DNA of 64,000 bases from assembly GCA_049840815.1 (NCBI GenBank), contig JASGJI010000004.1, positions 248,001 to 312,000 on the forward strand, given 5' to 3'. Shown here one piece after another: positions 6,492-16,554 of this stretch. A model generated the notes under the pieces. That model searched no databases and was not told the DNA's origin. It saw nothing but the letters and a program-made list of their open reading frames with translations. The position numbers and the translations under genes were made by a program. Every line of letters starts with the position of its first letter. Position 1 is the first letter of the stretch. Source of the stretch: JASGDN01 sp049840815 (GTDB lineage Bacteria; Chloroflexota; Chloroflexia; Thermomicrobiales; UBA6265).

Positions 6492-8550
6492 GATCGGCGA
6501 TCCAGGGGGAAGTTGGCGCGAACGATCGTCCCTGCATGATCTGGCATGCTGATGATGGACAGTGACCCGCCGAGTTCTGCCGTGCGTTCGTGCATCGAGT
6601 GGGTGCCGACCCCTGCGGGACGATCGCTCGGCAGGCCAATCCCGTTGTCGACGATCTCCAGTTTCAGGGTATCGCCATCAGGCTGGACAGTCACGCGCAG
6701 GGTGGTGGCCTGGGCGTGGCGCAGCACGTTGGTGACGGCTTCTTCCACGATGCGGTAGGCGGCGACCTCGGTCGCGGCGCTGAGGGCAGGCAGGGAGTCG
6801 GTGATCTCGACCGTGAGGATGAGCGGCTGGGTCTCGGTGCCATGCCCGATGCGGTCGAGCCGAGCTCGTAGCGCGCCGGCAAGGCCGAGGTCGTCCAGTG
6901 CCGGGGGGCGTAGCCCTTGAACGAGACCGCGAATCTCGTCGATCGCGGTACGGAGCTCCGCGTGCATCAGGACCAGCTCCGATTCAGCCCGATCGGGATC
7001 GCGACGGACCAGTGCATGGATAGCGCTGGCTTGCATGCGCAGGGCGGCGAGATGCGCGCCGAGACCATCGTGCAGGTCACGCCGGATGCGTCGGCGTTCC
7101 TCCTCCCGGCTCGTGACGATGCGTTGGCGGGACGCCTGAAGGTCTTGTGCGAGGGTGACGGCGTGGGCTGCCAATCCGATCTGGCTTGCGAGATCGGCCA
7201 GCAGGCGCCGGTCGGCGGCACTGAACGGCTCTCCCCGACCGCGAGGGGCGACATCCAGGGCGCCGATGGATTGTCCTTGCCACAGAAGTGGAAATCGCTG
7301 GGTCGTGTCGCCGGGCGTACCGACCTCGGCCGCCAACTCCAGGTTGCCCGCGTGATCGAGATAGAGCGCGGCGTAGGGGAGGCGCAACGACTCGGCGGTC
7401 GTTGCAATCAGGGTGGACAGGAGGTTGCCGATGTTGTGGGGATCGGCCAGATGGTGCGTGAGGCGGGCAATCACGAGATAGGGGTCGTCGCGGTCGCCGA
7501 AGACGAAGCGGTTGACGAGTCGCTGAACCCGGGCATGGATCGGCTGGAAGATCACGGCGACGAGCCAGTCGCGATGATCGAGAGGATCAGGGAATCGTGG
7601 GCGCCGAAGAGCTTGCCAAGCCCGATTACGACCACGATGTAGGCACCCACGACCAGGCCGGACATCGCCATCCAGACAAGCGTCTTGCCCAAGACGACAT
7701 CGATATCAAAGAGCCGATGGTAGAGCACGGCCATGATGACGGCGAGGAAGGCGGCGTTGAAGCCGATCTGCACCAGAACGGGAAACACTATGGCAAATAC
7801 GGCCCCACGCGGCGAATCGTCGATCGATCGCATCATCGCGTCGCCGGTGAAAAAGCATGGGATGCCGATGAGGAAGCCGAACAGGACCCACCGCATCTGG
7901 CGGCGTTGATCGGTGGTGGATCGGCGACGATAGCGGTAGATGGCGGAACCGAGGATGGCAGTGGCGAGCAGCACGGTGAGAATGGCTTCCAGCCACGGCG
8001 GCCCGGATGGCGTCCCCGCTCCGGTCCAGGCGAAGAGCACCATTTCCGCCATGACGTAGATGCCGATGAGGATTGTCCAGCGTGGCACGAACCGGCCGGT
8101 GGGGAATACCAGCGGCAGGATGAACATGCCGGAGACGCCGAGCATGGTTGTCGTCTTCACGATGACTTGCTGGATGGGTTGGTTGGCGAAGACCTCGGGA
8201 ATCGATGGTGGATAGACGAGGGCGGTGAGCGAGATGGCGATGCAGGCCAGCCAGGTTGCGAATCCTGCTGGCCGCCCCCTGCGGACCAGCAACCATCCGA
8301 GGACCAGATAGAGCCCGATGAACAGAAGCGAGGAGGAGAGCCAGAGGCTGGCCCACGCGGTGGTGGTGAGGCCGATACGATCAAGCGCCGCCCGCGTCGC
8401 ATCGGCCTCGCCCGGGAGCAGGCCTTTCAGGGCGCGATCGTCGTGGAACCGCTGGAGGAGCGTGGTCGCGTGAAGCCAGAGCACGGGCAACACGATCGCA
8501 AGCCAGATGATGGTTGCCAGGCGTCGTTGGGGTGCGGGTGGCGATAGCAT
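6488..8550 (-). pseudogene. NarL-partner membrane histidine kinase, interrupted by one frameshift
   Basis: The upstream half (8550-7552) encodes about eight hydrophobic segments, starting MLSPPAPQRRLATIIWLAIV and ending LSIIATG. The downstream half (7555-6488) encodes a GAF-like region, the HisKA_3 dimerisation helix with phospho-histidine (EEERRRIRRDLHDGLGAHLA) and a HATPase_c domain (EEAVTNVLRHA, DNGIGLP). In related kinases these are one chain. Inserting one base near 7566 restores ATGLVAVIFQP across the joint. The 4-bp overlap with the response regulator indicates an operon. Confidence 0.77.
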
Positions 8551-8613
8551 CTGCGTGCTCCCCCGAATCCGGTGCGCGGTCTCGGCGCACCGGATTCGTC
8601 ACGATCCGCTCGG

Positions 8614-9540
8614 TCAGGCGAGGTCGAGGAAGGCGTACATACCATCCATGACGTGAGGATACCCGGTCCCAAAGGGTGCGGGACAGAGCGCCAGGTAGCG
8701 CCCGGCGGGGAGATCGATGTCGAGCCAGCTGCTGAGGCCCGCGTTCATCACGCCGATCCCCGCGATGGGGGCGTAGTCGAGCCAGGGCTTGCCGGGTGTT
8801 GGTGTGGCGTCGTCGGGCAGGCCGAGGACGTAGGCGAGATCATCTTCCGAGAAGGTGGCGGAAATGGGGATGATCGAGATTTCATGGGCAACTGCGCCGG
8901 TGTTGTCGAAGCGCCAGCGTTGCGGCGCTGCGGGGAGGGAGGTCTCCGGGAAACCGATCACCATGTCCTCAGAGTCACGGTAAGGTCCGATCCGGGTGGC
9001 TGTGCATCGACGGTGGCCTTGGTTGCGGTGAGGAACGTGAAGCCTCGTCCGCCGAAGACATCGAGCACGAGATAGGTTCCGGGATCGGCCTGGACGACAC
9101 CCATGTCGTCCCTCCGGCCGAGGGCCAGTCCGGGGCACCGACGCCGATGAGATCCTGCTCAAGTCGAAGCTTCCGTCGGCGCCATCGGAGGTGAGGAAGG
9201 CGGCGATCCGCTCTTGGGATGCCGGGTCGATCAGCCGCGCGAAGAGCCAGTGGGCCGCTGGGTTGGCCCCGGTGTGCCTGATCGTGACGGTGGTGAGCCC
9301 GCCGACGAAGGTGTTCGGCGCGTGGATGCCATCGTCCGCAAGGGTGATGTCCAGGGTGGGCAGGCTGGCTGCCGGGGTGGCCTCGGGTGTGGCGAAGGCA
9401 CGGCTCCTCGGCGCGAAGACGGCAGTGACGACCGTGCCGAACGACATGGCGGCGAAGTGACGACGGTGATGGGTAACCTCGCTGGTGGGGGCGATCAACG
9501 ACGTCAATGCCTCTGCGAAGGCAGAATCAGTGTCCGCCAC
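8614..9540 (-). pseudogene. Secreted two-domain cupredoxin-like protein with internal frameshifts
   Basis: The first part (RRHFAAMSFGTVVTAVFA, then an ATPEATPA linker) is an export signal. The N-terminal domain (about 50-130) and the C-terminal domain (about 215-308, ending GRYLALCPAPFGTGYPHVMDGMYAFLDL) look like cupredoxin-type beta sandwiches. The middle of the open frame, from 9165 to about 8980, is out of register. Another frame there reads QADPGTYLVLDVFGGRGFTF, which joins the two domains. At least two indels are needed. Function is unknown. Confidence 0.6.
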
Positions 9541-10046
9541 ACATCAGCCAGCGGCAGGCATCCCGGCTTAGGAGTTCTGGACATCGAGCCCTTGGAGGTG
9601 ATAACCATGTCTCAGGTATGCGGAAATGTATCAGTATTTCAGCATGGAGCGAAAGTCGTGGGCAGGAATCTGCTGAGATATTCCTTCCCACCCGTTCGCC
9701 CAATCTCGGCGCGCCCGAATTGCGGCGAGCATAAGATCGTGCCGAGGCCTGACCCAACAGATTCCGACTCGCATGGCAGTCTGCATAATCACCGTGAGGC
9801 CCGCCGATCTCGCAGGGAGGACAAACCCGGTATCGGTCAGTTGATGAGGGGGGGGGCGAGCAGGGACGGACCGTGAACACGCCGCGGAGAGGGCGGCGAA
9901 CTGACGTCGTTCATGGGGCGATGCTCCTGTGCTTGCGATCCGTTCGATCTCCTTCCTCACGCTCTTGCCCGCGCCGTAGATCGACCATGACGGTGCCAAA
10001 TCCCGCGCCGTGCCCTTCTGCCCGCCCCACCCGCTGGATGATCCCA
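9541..10046. other. Intergenic region without a convincing gene
   Basis: About 500 bp with short open frames on both strands, none with a family signature, good codon pattern or ribosome binding site. Weak inverted repeat GAAAT/ATTTC at 9623-9640. It must hold the leftward promoter of the 8614-9540 gene and the rightward promoter of the CobW-like pair, but no clear -35/-10 set was found. Confidence 0.5.
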
Positions 10047-11015
10047 ATGTCCGAGAACATCACCATCGACCCGCTCGCCATCCTGCTCGTGTCCGGCAAG
10101 ACCGCCGACCTCCGCAGTGGCCTTATCGACGCGATCCAGGCGATGGGCCACGATGCCGAGCGGGATCTCGCGGTCGTCCCTGGCAACCCCGAAACCCTGG
10201 AGAACGATCTCGAACGCGTCCTCGCGCTGGAGGAAATCGCGGTGGCCATCGTCGAGCTCGACGGGGACGACGACCCGGCGTTCGCGCTGGATGCGATCGA
10301 GCCGCTTGTCGAGGACGAGGCCGCCGTCCTGATTGGTGTGCTGACGACGCTCGATGTGGCCGGGTTCTGGACCGACTTCCGGGATGGCGATGCCGACACG
10401 GTGCGTCAGTTGGTGGCGGACATCGAATCGGCCTCACTCGCGGTACTGGTCGATGGCGAGGAGACTGATGGCGATGCCGTGCGGACGACGGAAGGGTTCG
10501 TGCACAACCTGAATCCGGCGGCGGCAGTGCTGCGGCTGGAGGCGTTGGCGGGGTTGACCGTGCCGGAGCTGGCCGAAGCCATCGCGGAGGCGGAAGCTGG
10601 TGACGATGCGCCGATGCCTGACGAGGACGATGAATCGCTGGCGGGCGAGGTCGATGCGTGGGGCTTCAACAGCTTTACCTGGACGACGGAAACGCGGCTC
10701 GATCGCGGTCGATTCATGGCGCTCTTCGAGAACTGGCCGGTGGAGGTGCTGCGGGCGCACGGCGTCGCGCGGTTCGATGATGGCGCGACGGTGGTCCTTT
10801 CCGTGGTCCGCGATACGGTTTCCATCGACGAATACGATGGGGATGACCCCCACGATCACGACCACGATCATGGCGATCACGACCATGAGGTCGCGTTGCG
10901 CGATGACGAGGACCTGACCCTCGGCGCGGACGAATCCGAGATCGCATTCGTCGGGATCGGGATGCCAGTCGCCGATCTGGTGACGCGGCTGGATGCATGC
11001 ACGGTCGCGGCCTGA
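10047..11015 (+). CDS. Degenerate COG0523/CobW-like protein with His/Asp-rich loop
   Basis: This 322-residue protein aligns with metal-trafficking GTPases of the CobW/YjiA family. Recognisable parts are the IVELDGDDDP strand where Walker B should be, GVLTTLDVAGFWTDF, DIESASLAVLV, and the C-terminal CobW_C domain (FNSFTWTTETRLDRGRF, FVGIGMPVADL). The GxxGxGKT P-loop is reduced to LLVSGKTADLRSG, the metal-binding CxCC motif is absent, and the NKxD specificity motif reads LVDGEE. A loop at about 268-280 is HDHDHDHGDHDHE, a likely metal chelator. The start ATG at 10047 is a best guess without a clear ribosome binding site. It is followed by a paralogue. Confidence 0.72.
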   Translation: MSENITIDPLAILLVSGKTADLRSGLIDAIQAMGHDAERDLAVVPGNPETLENDLERVLALEEIAVAIVELDGDDDPAFALDAIEPLVEDEAAVLIGVLTTLDVAGFWTDFRDGDADTVRQLVADIESASLAVLVDGEETDGDAVRTTEGFVHNLNPAAAVLRLEALAGLTVPELAEAIAEAEAGDDAPMPDEDDESLAGEVDAWGFNSFTWTTETRLDRGRFMALFENWPVEVLRAHGVARFDDGATVVLSVVRDTVSIDEYDGDDPHDHDHDHGDHDHEVALRDDEDLTLGADESEIAFVGIGMPVADLVTRLDACTVAA

Positions 11016-11072
11016 TTCGCGGGTGATCTGAACCTCATCGGTTGGCCCATGCATCACGAAAGGACGCACGCG

Positions 11073-12053
11073 GTGTTCGATCAGGAGCTTTCGGCAATTC
11101 CCTTCTTCCTCGTCGTCGGGCGGGAGACAGCCAACCGGCGAGCCGTCGATCTCGCGCTGCGGAGCATGGTTCCTGGGCTGACGGTCGAGACCGTCGCGGG
11201 GAACTCAGCGGCGCTCGAGCAGGCGCTCGATACCATCATTGCGCAGGACGAGGCCGAGTTTATCGTCGTCGATATGCCGGCGCAGGCCGATCCCGGGGCC
11301 TTCTTCGATGCGGTCTCGCCGTACGTCGAGGATGATGTGCTCACCCTCACCGCCATGATCGCGGTGGTGGATGCCACCCGCTTCTGGACCGAGTTCCGGA
11401 ATGGTGGGCCGGATGTCGCGCAGATGCTCGTCGGTATCGTCGAGTCGGCCTCCCTCGTGGTGCTCGCGAACACTGACGCCGACGACGCGGAATCGGTGGA
11501 GGGCTTCATTCGCGCCCTCAACCAACTGGGCACCGTGTTTTCCCTCCAACGGTTGCAGGGGATGACGCTGGACGCGCTCGTGGCATCGATGTTCCATGAG
11601 GCCGAGGATGATGCGCTGGAGGCCGCGGTGCCGGCGGCTGACGCGAGCATGGTCCTTCCGGCTTCGGAGAAGGGCGGATTCACCTCTTTCACCTGGAACA
11701 CGAACGCGCGGTTGGACCGCGATCGTTTCCTGGCGTTGTTCGAGGAGGAGTGGCCGGAGTCGGTCCTGCGGGTGAAGGGACGCGTTCGTCTTCCCGATGG
11801 TGTGACGGCCAGTGTCTCCGTGATCCGGAACGCGGTTGACCTCGACGAATACACCGACGAGGAGGCCGAAATGGCCGACGCCGAGATGGACGAGGCGATG
11901 CGGGAGGCCTTCGAGGAGGAGGGGCTGCCGTGGGAGGACGAGGAGGAAGCGCTGGCGATGTATGAGGATGGAACGCTGCTCGTCTTTGTCGGGCGCGATA
12001 TGCCGCTGGATGATCTTTCTGCCCGTCTGGAGGCCTGCAAGCTCCCGGAATAA
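11073..12053 (+). CDS. Degenerate COG0523/CobW-like protein, second copy
   Basis: This 326-residue protein is a paralogue of the upstream gene and closer to the canonical fold. FIVVDMPAQADPG sits where the family has ECTGxADP, MIAVVDATRFWTEF follows, LVVLANTDA replaces the T/NKxD motif, and the CobW_C domain ends LVFVGRDMPLDDL. The P-loop position reads VVGRETANRRA, so nucleotide binding is unlikely, and CxCC is missing. An acidic loop (about 250-285) replaces the His-rich loop of copy 1. The GTG at 11073 is chosen because AAAGGA lies 8 nt upstream; an ATG at 11049 is possible. A 46-bp palindrome terminates the pair. Confidence 0.73.
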   Translation: MFDQELSAIPFFLVVGRETANRRAVDLALRSMVPGLTVETVAGNSAALEQALDTIIAQDEAEFIVVDMPAQADPGAFFDAVSPYVEDDVLTLTAMIAVVDATRFWTEFRNGGPDVAQMLVGIVESASLVVLANTDADDAESVEGFIRALNQLGTVFSLQRLQGMTLDALVASMFHEAEDDALEAAVPAADASMVLPASEKGGFTSFTWNTNARLDRDRFLALFEEEWPESVLRVKGRVRLPDGVTASVSVIRNAVDLDEYTDEEAEMADAEMDEAMREAFEEEGLPWEDEEEALAMYEDGTLLVFVGRDMPLDDLSARLEACKLPE

Positions 12054-12060
12054 TCGCGCG

Positions 12061-12106
12061 AAGACAGCATGGGGCGGTCGTCATGACGACCGCCCCATGC
12101 TGTCTT
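12061..12106. terminator. Perfect 46-bp palindrome, bidirectional terminator
   Basis: Positions 12061-12083 are the exact reverse complement of 12084-12106. The hairpin starts AAGACAGC and ends GCTGTCTT, with TTTAT after it on the plus strand. It lies 8 bp past the second CobW-like gene and would end transcription of that pair. Confidence 0.75.
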
Positions 12107-12208
12107 TATGTCCAACGGGATGCAGCGACCAGCACCACCCATCCAACACGATTGGCCTTCGGCCAATGGCGAGCCCCTTTCGTAGTGCATTCCACGGCGA
12201 AGCCCGAG

Positions 12209-12236
12209 ATCAATGTCCGTATCTACGGACATTGAT
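12209..12236. promoter_or_regulatory. 28-bp perfect dyad between convergent genes
   Basis: ATCAATGTCCGTA, a 2-nt centre, then TACGGACATTGAT. A second small hairpin, ATTGGCC/GGCCAAT, is at 12151-12167. There is no T-tract. Size and symmetry are like an operator, but the place, between convergent gene ends, suggests a 3' RNA structure for the ThuA-like gene. Function is undecided. Confidence 0.4.
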
Positions 12237-12255
12237 AATCCATATGGACTCGGTG

Positions 12256-12918
<663 letters not shown>

Positions 12919-13054
12919 CGTCGTCTCCTTCTCCCGGCACATCGCCGTGTGGCCGCCGGGCATCTGGCGGACTGGTCTTCTCCTTGAGCTATTGTCTCCC
13001 ATTTCTCGGCTTGCGTAACCGGGCCACCGGCGGGACGGGCAGCTGGTGCAGACG

Positions 13055-13090
13055 CCGAGGGGAGGAAGTGTCCTGGCTCCCTCCCCTCGG
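13055..13090 (-). terminator. Hairpin downstream of the siderophore-binding protein gene
   Basis: CCGAGGGGAGG (13055-13065) pairs perfectly with CCTCCCCTCGG (13080-13090) around a 14-nt loop, 35 bp past the stop of the leftward gene. No T-tract follows. Confidence 0.5.
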
Positions 13091-13124
13091 ATCGGTCTGG
13101 ATGCACCCGGATGGGGTGCCGGGA

Positions 13125-14174
13125 TCAGGCGAGCTCGGTTCCCGTCAGGTCCTTCACCACGCGCCGGATGAAATCGGACATCGTGATCGTGCTGCCGGCC
13201 GTCCAGATGTTCGGTTCCCCGAGATTGTGGAAGTTTCCGGCGGCGACGAACGGGATTGCCTTCCAGATATCGCTGTTGAAGAAGGCCGTGAACTCGGAGG
13301 CGTTCGCGGCGGACTGCGACATGAAGAAGAGGGTCTCGGCCGGGAAGGTCCCGAGCTGCTCGACCGAAACGGGGGCGTAATGCAGCTTCGGGTTCTCGGT
13401 GTTCTCCGGGGCGACGTTCTCGAGTCCGAGCTCGCTGAGGATGAACGCCGTGCGGGCGCGGTTGTTGAAGAGGTTGGCCTCCGCCTGGTCGTTGAACGAG
13501 CCATAGAGGAAGGAGCGGCCCGCGAACTCCGACCCGCCGACAACCTTGGCGCCTTCCGCGAGCAGGGCATTGAAGGCCGCGATGGCCTCCTGCGCTTCCG
13601 CCTCCTTGTTCACGGCGATGGCGACCTTGGTCAGGATTCCCTGGAAGTTCTCGACCGGTGTTTCCCCCTGGGGTGTGGCGAACGGCGAGTAGGTCGCCAA
13701 TTGCACGACCGGGGCGATGGCTTCCAGCTTGTCAAGGACCTCATCCTGGCGCGGGCTGGCGGCGAGGATCAGGTCCGGTTTCAGGGCGGCGATAGCCTCG
13801 ATGTCCAGCTCATCGCGGGCACCGACATCGACCACATCGGATGGATAGGTTGGGATCTGCACCCACTGCGGGACACTGTCGCGCTCGGCCACGCCGACCG
13901 GCATCACCCCGAGGATCGAGAGGTTCTCGCAGAGTTCGTATTCCAGGGCGACGACGCGCTGCGGTGTGCCCGTGATCGTGATCTCGCCGTTCACCGCCGA
14001 CACGACGCGCGTATCGTCGCCCACGACGGGTGAAGGGGCTGGCGAGGCGCTCGCGGATGCATCCGCCGTCGCGTCCTGGGCCATCGCCTGCCGGGCGAGC
14101 GGGATTCCCGCGAGTCCTGCCAGAGCTGCGGCGGCGGTGTTTCCAGCGAATCGCCGGCGTGAAATCGACGTCAT
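13125..14174 (-). CDS. Iron-siderophore ABC transporter substrate-binding protein
   Basis: A 349-residue class III binding protein (FepB/BtuF type). A Tat-like signal (SRRRFAGNTAAAALAGLAG) is followed by a low-complexity ATADASASASPAPSP linker. Then come RVVALEYELCENLSILGVMPVGV, IEAIAALKPDLILAA and a long alpha-helical linker joining the two lobes, as expected. It would capture ferric siderophore outside the membrane. No permease or ATPase gene is next to it. GAGGA precedes the ATG at 14174. The dyad and TTGACA at 14231-14260 are candidates for iron control. Confidence 0.85.
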   Translation of the reverse strand: MTSISRRRFAGNTAAAALAGLAGIPLARQAMAQDATADASASASPAPSPVVGDDTRVVSAVNGEITITGTPQRVVALEYELCENLSILGVMPVGVAERDSVPQWVQIPTYPSDVVDVGARDELDIEAIAALKPDLILAASPRQDEVLDKLEAIAPVVQLATYSPFATPQGETPVENFQGILTKVAIAVNKEAEAQEAIAAFNALLAEGAKVVGGSEFAGRSFLYGSFNDQAEANLFNNRARTAFILSELGLENVAPENTENPKLHYAPVSVEQLGTFPAETLFFMSQSAANASEFTAFFNSDIWKAIPFVAAGNFHNLGEPNIWTAGSTITMSDFIRRVVKDLTGTELA

Positions 14175-14230
14175 GGGTGTCCTCTCGTTTGCTTGCGCAT
14201 ACCTCGCCTTCGCATCATGGCGCGGAGGTG

Positions 14231-14260
14231 TGTCAATATCCTACTAGAATAGTACGGATT
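14231..14260 (-). promoter_or_regulatory. Dyad and -35-like box upstream of the siderophore-binding gene
   Basis: On the minus strand TACTA-TTC-TAGTA, flanked by ATCC and GGAT, runs directly into TTGACA (14231-14236). A clean -10 box at 17 bp is not visible. The imperfect ATCCxTACTA dyad could bind an iron repressor, but it is not a good match to the known Fur or DtxR consensus. Confidence 0.35.
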
Positions 14261-14314
14261 GGACGAAGGGGGTTTGGCGGTGCTGCCCGATTGGGGCGAC
14301 CGGATGACGGGACA

Positions 14315-14348
14315 AAGCCCGGTGTCCCTCACGAGAAGGGCCGGGCTT
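14315..14348 (-). terminator. Hairpin terminator of the M20 peptidase gene
   Basis: AAGCCCGG (14315-14322) pairs with CCGGGCTT (14341-14348). On the minus strand the stem is followed by TTGTCCC. It lies 29 bp downstream of the peptidase stop codon. Confidence 0.5.
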
Positions 14349-14376
14349 CGTCGATGACCGATGGGGTACGCAGCGG

Positions 14377-15741
14377 TCAGGCTGTCGCGCAGAATCGCAC
14401 CACGAGGTCGTGGACGAACTGCGCCCCGAAGGCCAGGTCGTCGATATGGATGCGCTCGTTGTGCCCGTGGACCAGCGGATCGTACTCCGTCATCCGTTCG
14501 GTGGGCAGGAGCGGGAAGAAGCCGTAGATCTTCACGCCTGGAATCAGCGGGGCGTCCGTGCCGCCGGAAACGAGGTACGGGATCACGTCGATACCCGGCT
14601 GCAATGCCGCCATCGTCGCCTTGATTGCCTCGAAGAAGGGCGACTCGGGATCGGCGGCGACGCCCGTTTCCCGGCTCGTCAACTCCACCGTCGCCAGCTC
14701 GCTCAGCAGGGCGGCAATCTCGGCCCGGAACGCCTTCGGATCACTGCCCGGCAGCAGGCGGCCGTCAACGTCCAGCACGACCTCGGACGGGATGACATTG
14801 ATCAACTGGCCGCCGTGGATGATCGTCGGGACGGCAGTATCGTGCGTCGTGGCGCGGAGCATCAGCAGCTCCAGCTCCCCCAGCGGCAGTGCGGCGACCT
14901 GGTCCCACTGTGGGTCCGGCGTGTCGAGGATGTTCCGGATCTTCATCGTCGTGGCATCGCTGATGGCATCCGCCGCGGCGATGCCCTCCAGCATCATGCG
15001 CACCGGCGCGGTCAGCTTCATCGTGCCCCGCCACGACGCCAGCTTCAGCAGCACCTCGCCCATGCGGACCATCGCGGTGTCGTCCAGCGGCACGGAGGCG
15101 TGCCCCGGCGATGCGCTGGTCGTGATCCGCAGGCGCGATGAGCCCTTCTCGCCCGCCTGGCAGAGATAGAACAGCGCGTCTTCCACCTGCATCACCGATC
15201 CACCCCCCTCGTTGATGCCGAACTCGGCATCAAGCAGGTCGGGACGGTGCTTCCAGACGTAATCGGCACCGAAGTCGCCGCCGGCCTCCTCATCGGCGAA
15301 GGCGGCGAAGATCACATCGCGGTCCAGGGTGACGCCGGAGCGTTTCAGGACCACCAGCGCGGCCAGTTCCGCCGCGACCTGGCTCTTCATGTCGATGGCG
15401 CCGCGTCCCCACAGGTAGCCGTCCACGAGGTCGCCGCCGAAAGGATCGCGCTCCCACTTGTCGCGCTCCACACTGACGACATCGACGTGACCCATGAGCA
15501 GGATCGGCTTCGCGGTCGCAGTCTCGGCCTGGAGGCGGGCGACGATGCTGGCGCGGCCTGGCGCGGAATCGACGATGTCGTAGCCGATGACTTCGGTATC
15601 GAGAATCGCGGCGATCGCATCGCAGGCGGCGCGTTCATTGCCGGGAAGGTTGATGGTGTCGATCCGCAGCAGCGTTTGGAGATAGTCGATCGAGAGATCG
15701 CGCAGGGTCGGATCGATGGTTGGGACGGTGGGTGCAGACAT
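14377..15741 (-). CDS. M20 family metallopeptidase (ArgE/DapE/CPG2 type)
   Basis: A 454-residue di-zinc hydrolase. The ligand set is visible: H and D in MGHVDVV, D in WGRGAIDMKSQ, the catalytic and bridging pair in ADEEAGGDFG, and H in HGHNERIHI near the end. The lid/dimerisation domain lies about 190-320. It removes an acyl or amino-acid group in the cytosol; M20 enzymes differ widely and the substrate is not predictable. The start is the ATG ending at 15741; upstream open frame to 16674 is the shadow of the opposite gene. Confidence 0.88.
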   Translation of the reverse strand: MSAPTVPTIDPTLRDLSIDYLQTLLRIDTINLPGNERAACDAIAAILDTEVIGYDIVDSAPGRASIVARLQAETATAKPILLMGHVDVVSVERDKWERDPFGGDLVDGYLWGRGAIDMKSQVAAELAALVVLKRSGVTLDRDVIFAAFADEEAGGDFGADYVWKHRPDLLDAEFGINEGGGSVMQVEDALFYLCQAGEKGSSRLRITTSASPGHASVPLDDTAMVRMGEVLLKLASWRGTMKLTAPVRMMLEGIAAADAISDATTMKIRNILDTPDPQWDQVAALPLGELELLMLRATTHDTAVPTIIHGGQLINVIPSEVVLDVDGRLLPGSDPKAFRAEIAALLSELATVELTSRETGVAADPESPFFEAIKATMAALQPGIDVIPYLVSGGTDAPLIPGVKIYGFFPLLPTERMTEYDPLVHGHNERIHIDDLAFGAQFVHDLVVRFCATA

Positions 15742-15853
15742 GGCACTATCCTGTGAACGGGGTGATGCACGAGGTGTCGGGGCAGCCAGACTGGCCTGCC
15801 AGATCGATGGTACAGGAGATTCGCGGCGTGGTCCGCGAAGGGAGGGGCATGCG

Positions 15854-16486
15854 ATGACCGAGCGGCAGGCTGATGGGATGGAATGCGGGCATGGACGGTC
15901 GCGCCGCTGGGTGCTCGGAATGGGCGGCGTTGCCCTTGCCGGGGTCGTGGCAGGCAGGACCTCGGCGGCGATCCCCGCTGCGACGCCGGATGCCTCCCCA
16001 GTGGCGGATATCCCGAATGCCCCGGCGTTCATGCTGCTCCGGAATATCGGCGAGGTGCCGGATCGCCTGATCGGAGCCTCCACCGATGCCGCCGGGTCGG
16101 TGGTCCTGCGGACGTTCGACGACTCGACCGGTGTGCGGCGGGAGGCGCTGGGGCCGGTCGATCTGGAGGTGCCGGCGGGGGCGACCGTTGCGCTCGCGCC
16201 GGGAGAACCACAACTGATGCTCGTCGATGTCCAGCGCGTGCTGCCGCCGAATACCTGGTACGCGCTGACCCTGGAGTTTGCGCGGTCCGGCACGATTGTG
16301 GTGCCCGTCAACGTCCGCTGGGGCGGCGCGCCGATCATCGAGAACGTGAACCGGGCGAATCGGTACACCAGCGGCGACCTGACCGTGATCGAGCCGTGGG
16401 CGTTCCCGACCGGGCAGGCCGAGATCGTGACGCCCGTTCCGGTGGGTTCCCCGGTCGCCACGCCGAATGCATCGGCCGCCGGATGA
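15854..16486 (+). CDS. Secreted PCu(A)C-like protein lacking the copper ligands
   Basis: A 210-residue exported protein with a Tat-like signal (GRSRRWVLGMGGVALAGVVAG) and an AATPDASPVA linker. The body matches the PCu(A)C (DUF461) beta fold: FMLLRNIGEVPDRLIGAST, VDLEVPAGATVALAPG, LMLVDVQRVLPPNTWYALTLEF. The usual ligand positions are changed: LHE(M) reads LRTF, VMxM reads VRRE and HVML reads QLML. Copper binding of the usual kind is therefore unlikely. GGAGG lies 8 nt before the ATG. It is divergent from the M20 peptidase. Confidence 0.72.
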   Translation: MTERQADGMECGHGRSRRWVLGMGGVALAGVVAGRTSAAIPAATPDASPVADIPNAPAFMLLRNIGEVPDRLIGASTDAAGSVVLRTFDDSTGVRREALGPVDLEVPAGATVALAPGEPQLMLVDVQRVLPPNTWYALTLEFARSGTIVVPVNVRWGGAPIIENVNRANRYTSGDLTVIEPWAFPTGQAEIVTPVPVGSPVATPNASAAG

Positions 16487-16554
16487 GGCGGTGGCACTAC
16501 CCCTGCATATCGAGGGGGTAGCAGCCACTCGGGCCGAATCGGAAGGTGTCCTCC

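Noticed and set aside
9873..10046. 58-residue N-terminal extension of the first CobW-like protein
   Set aside because: It is Arg/Ser/Pro-rich without pattern, has no ribosome binding site and has no counterpart in the paralogue.
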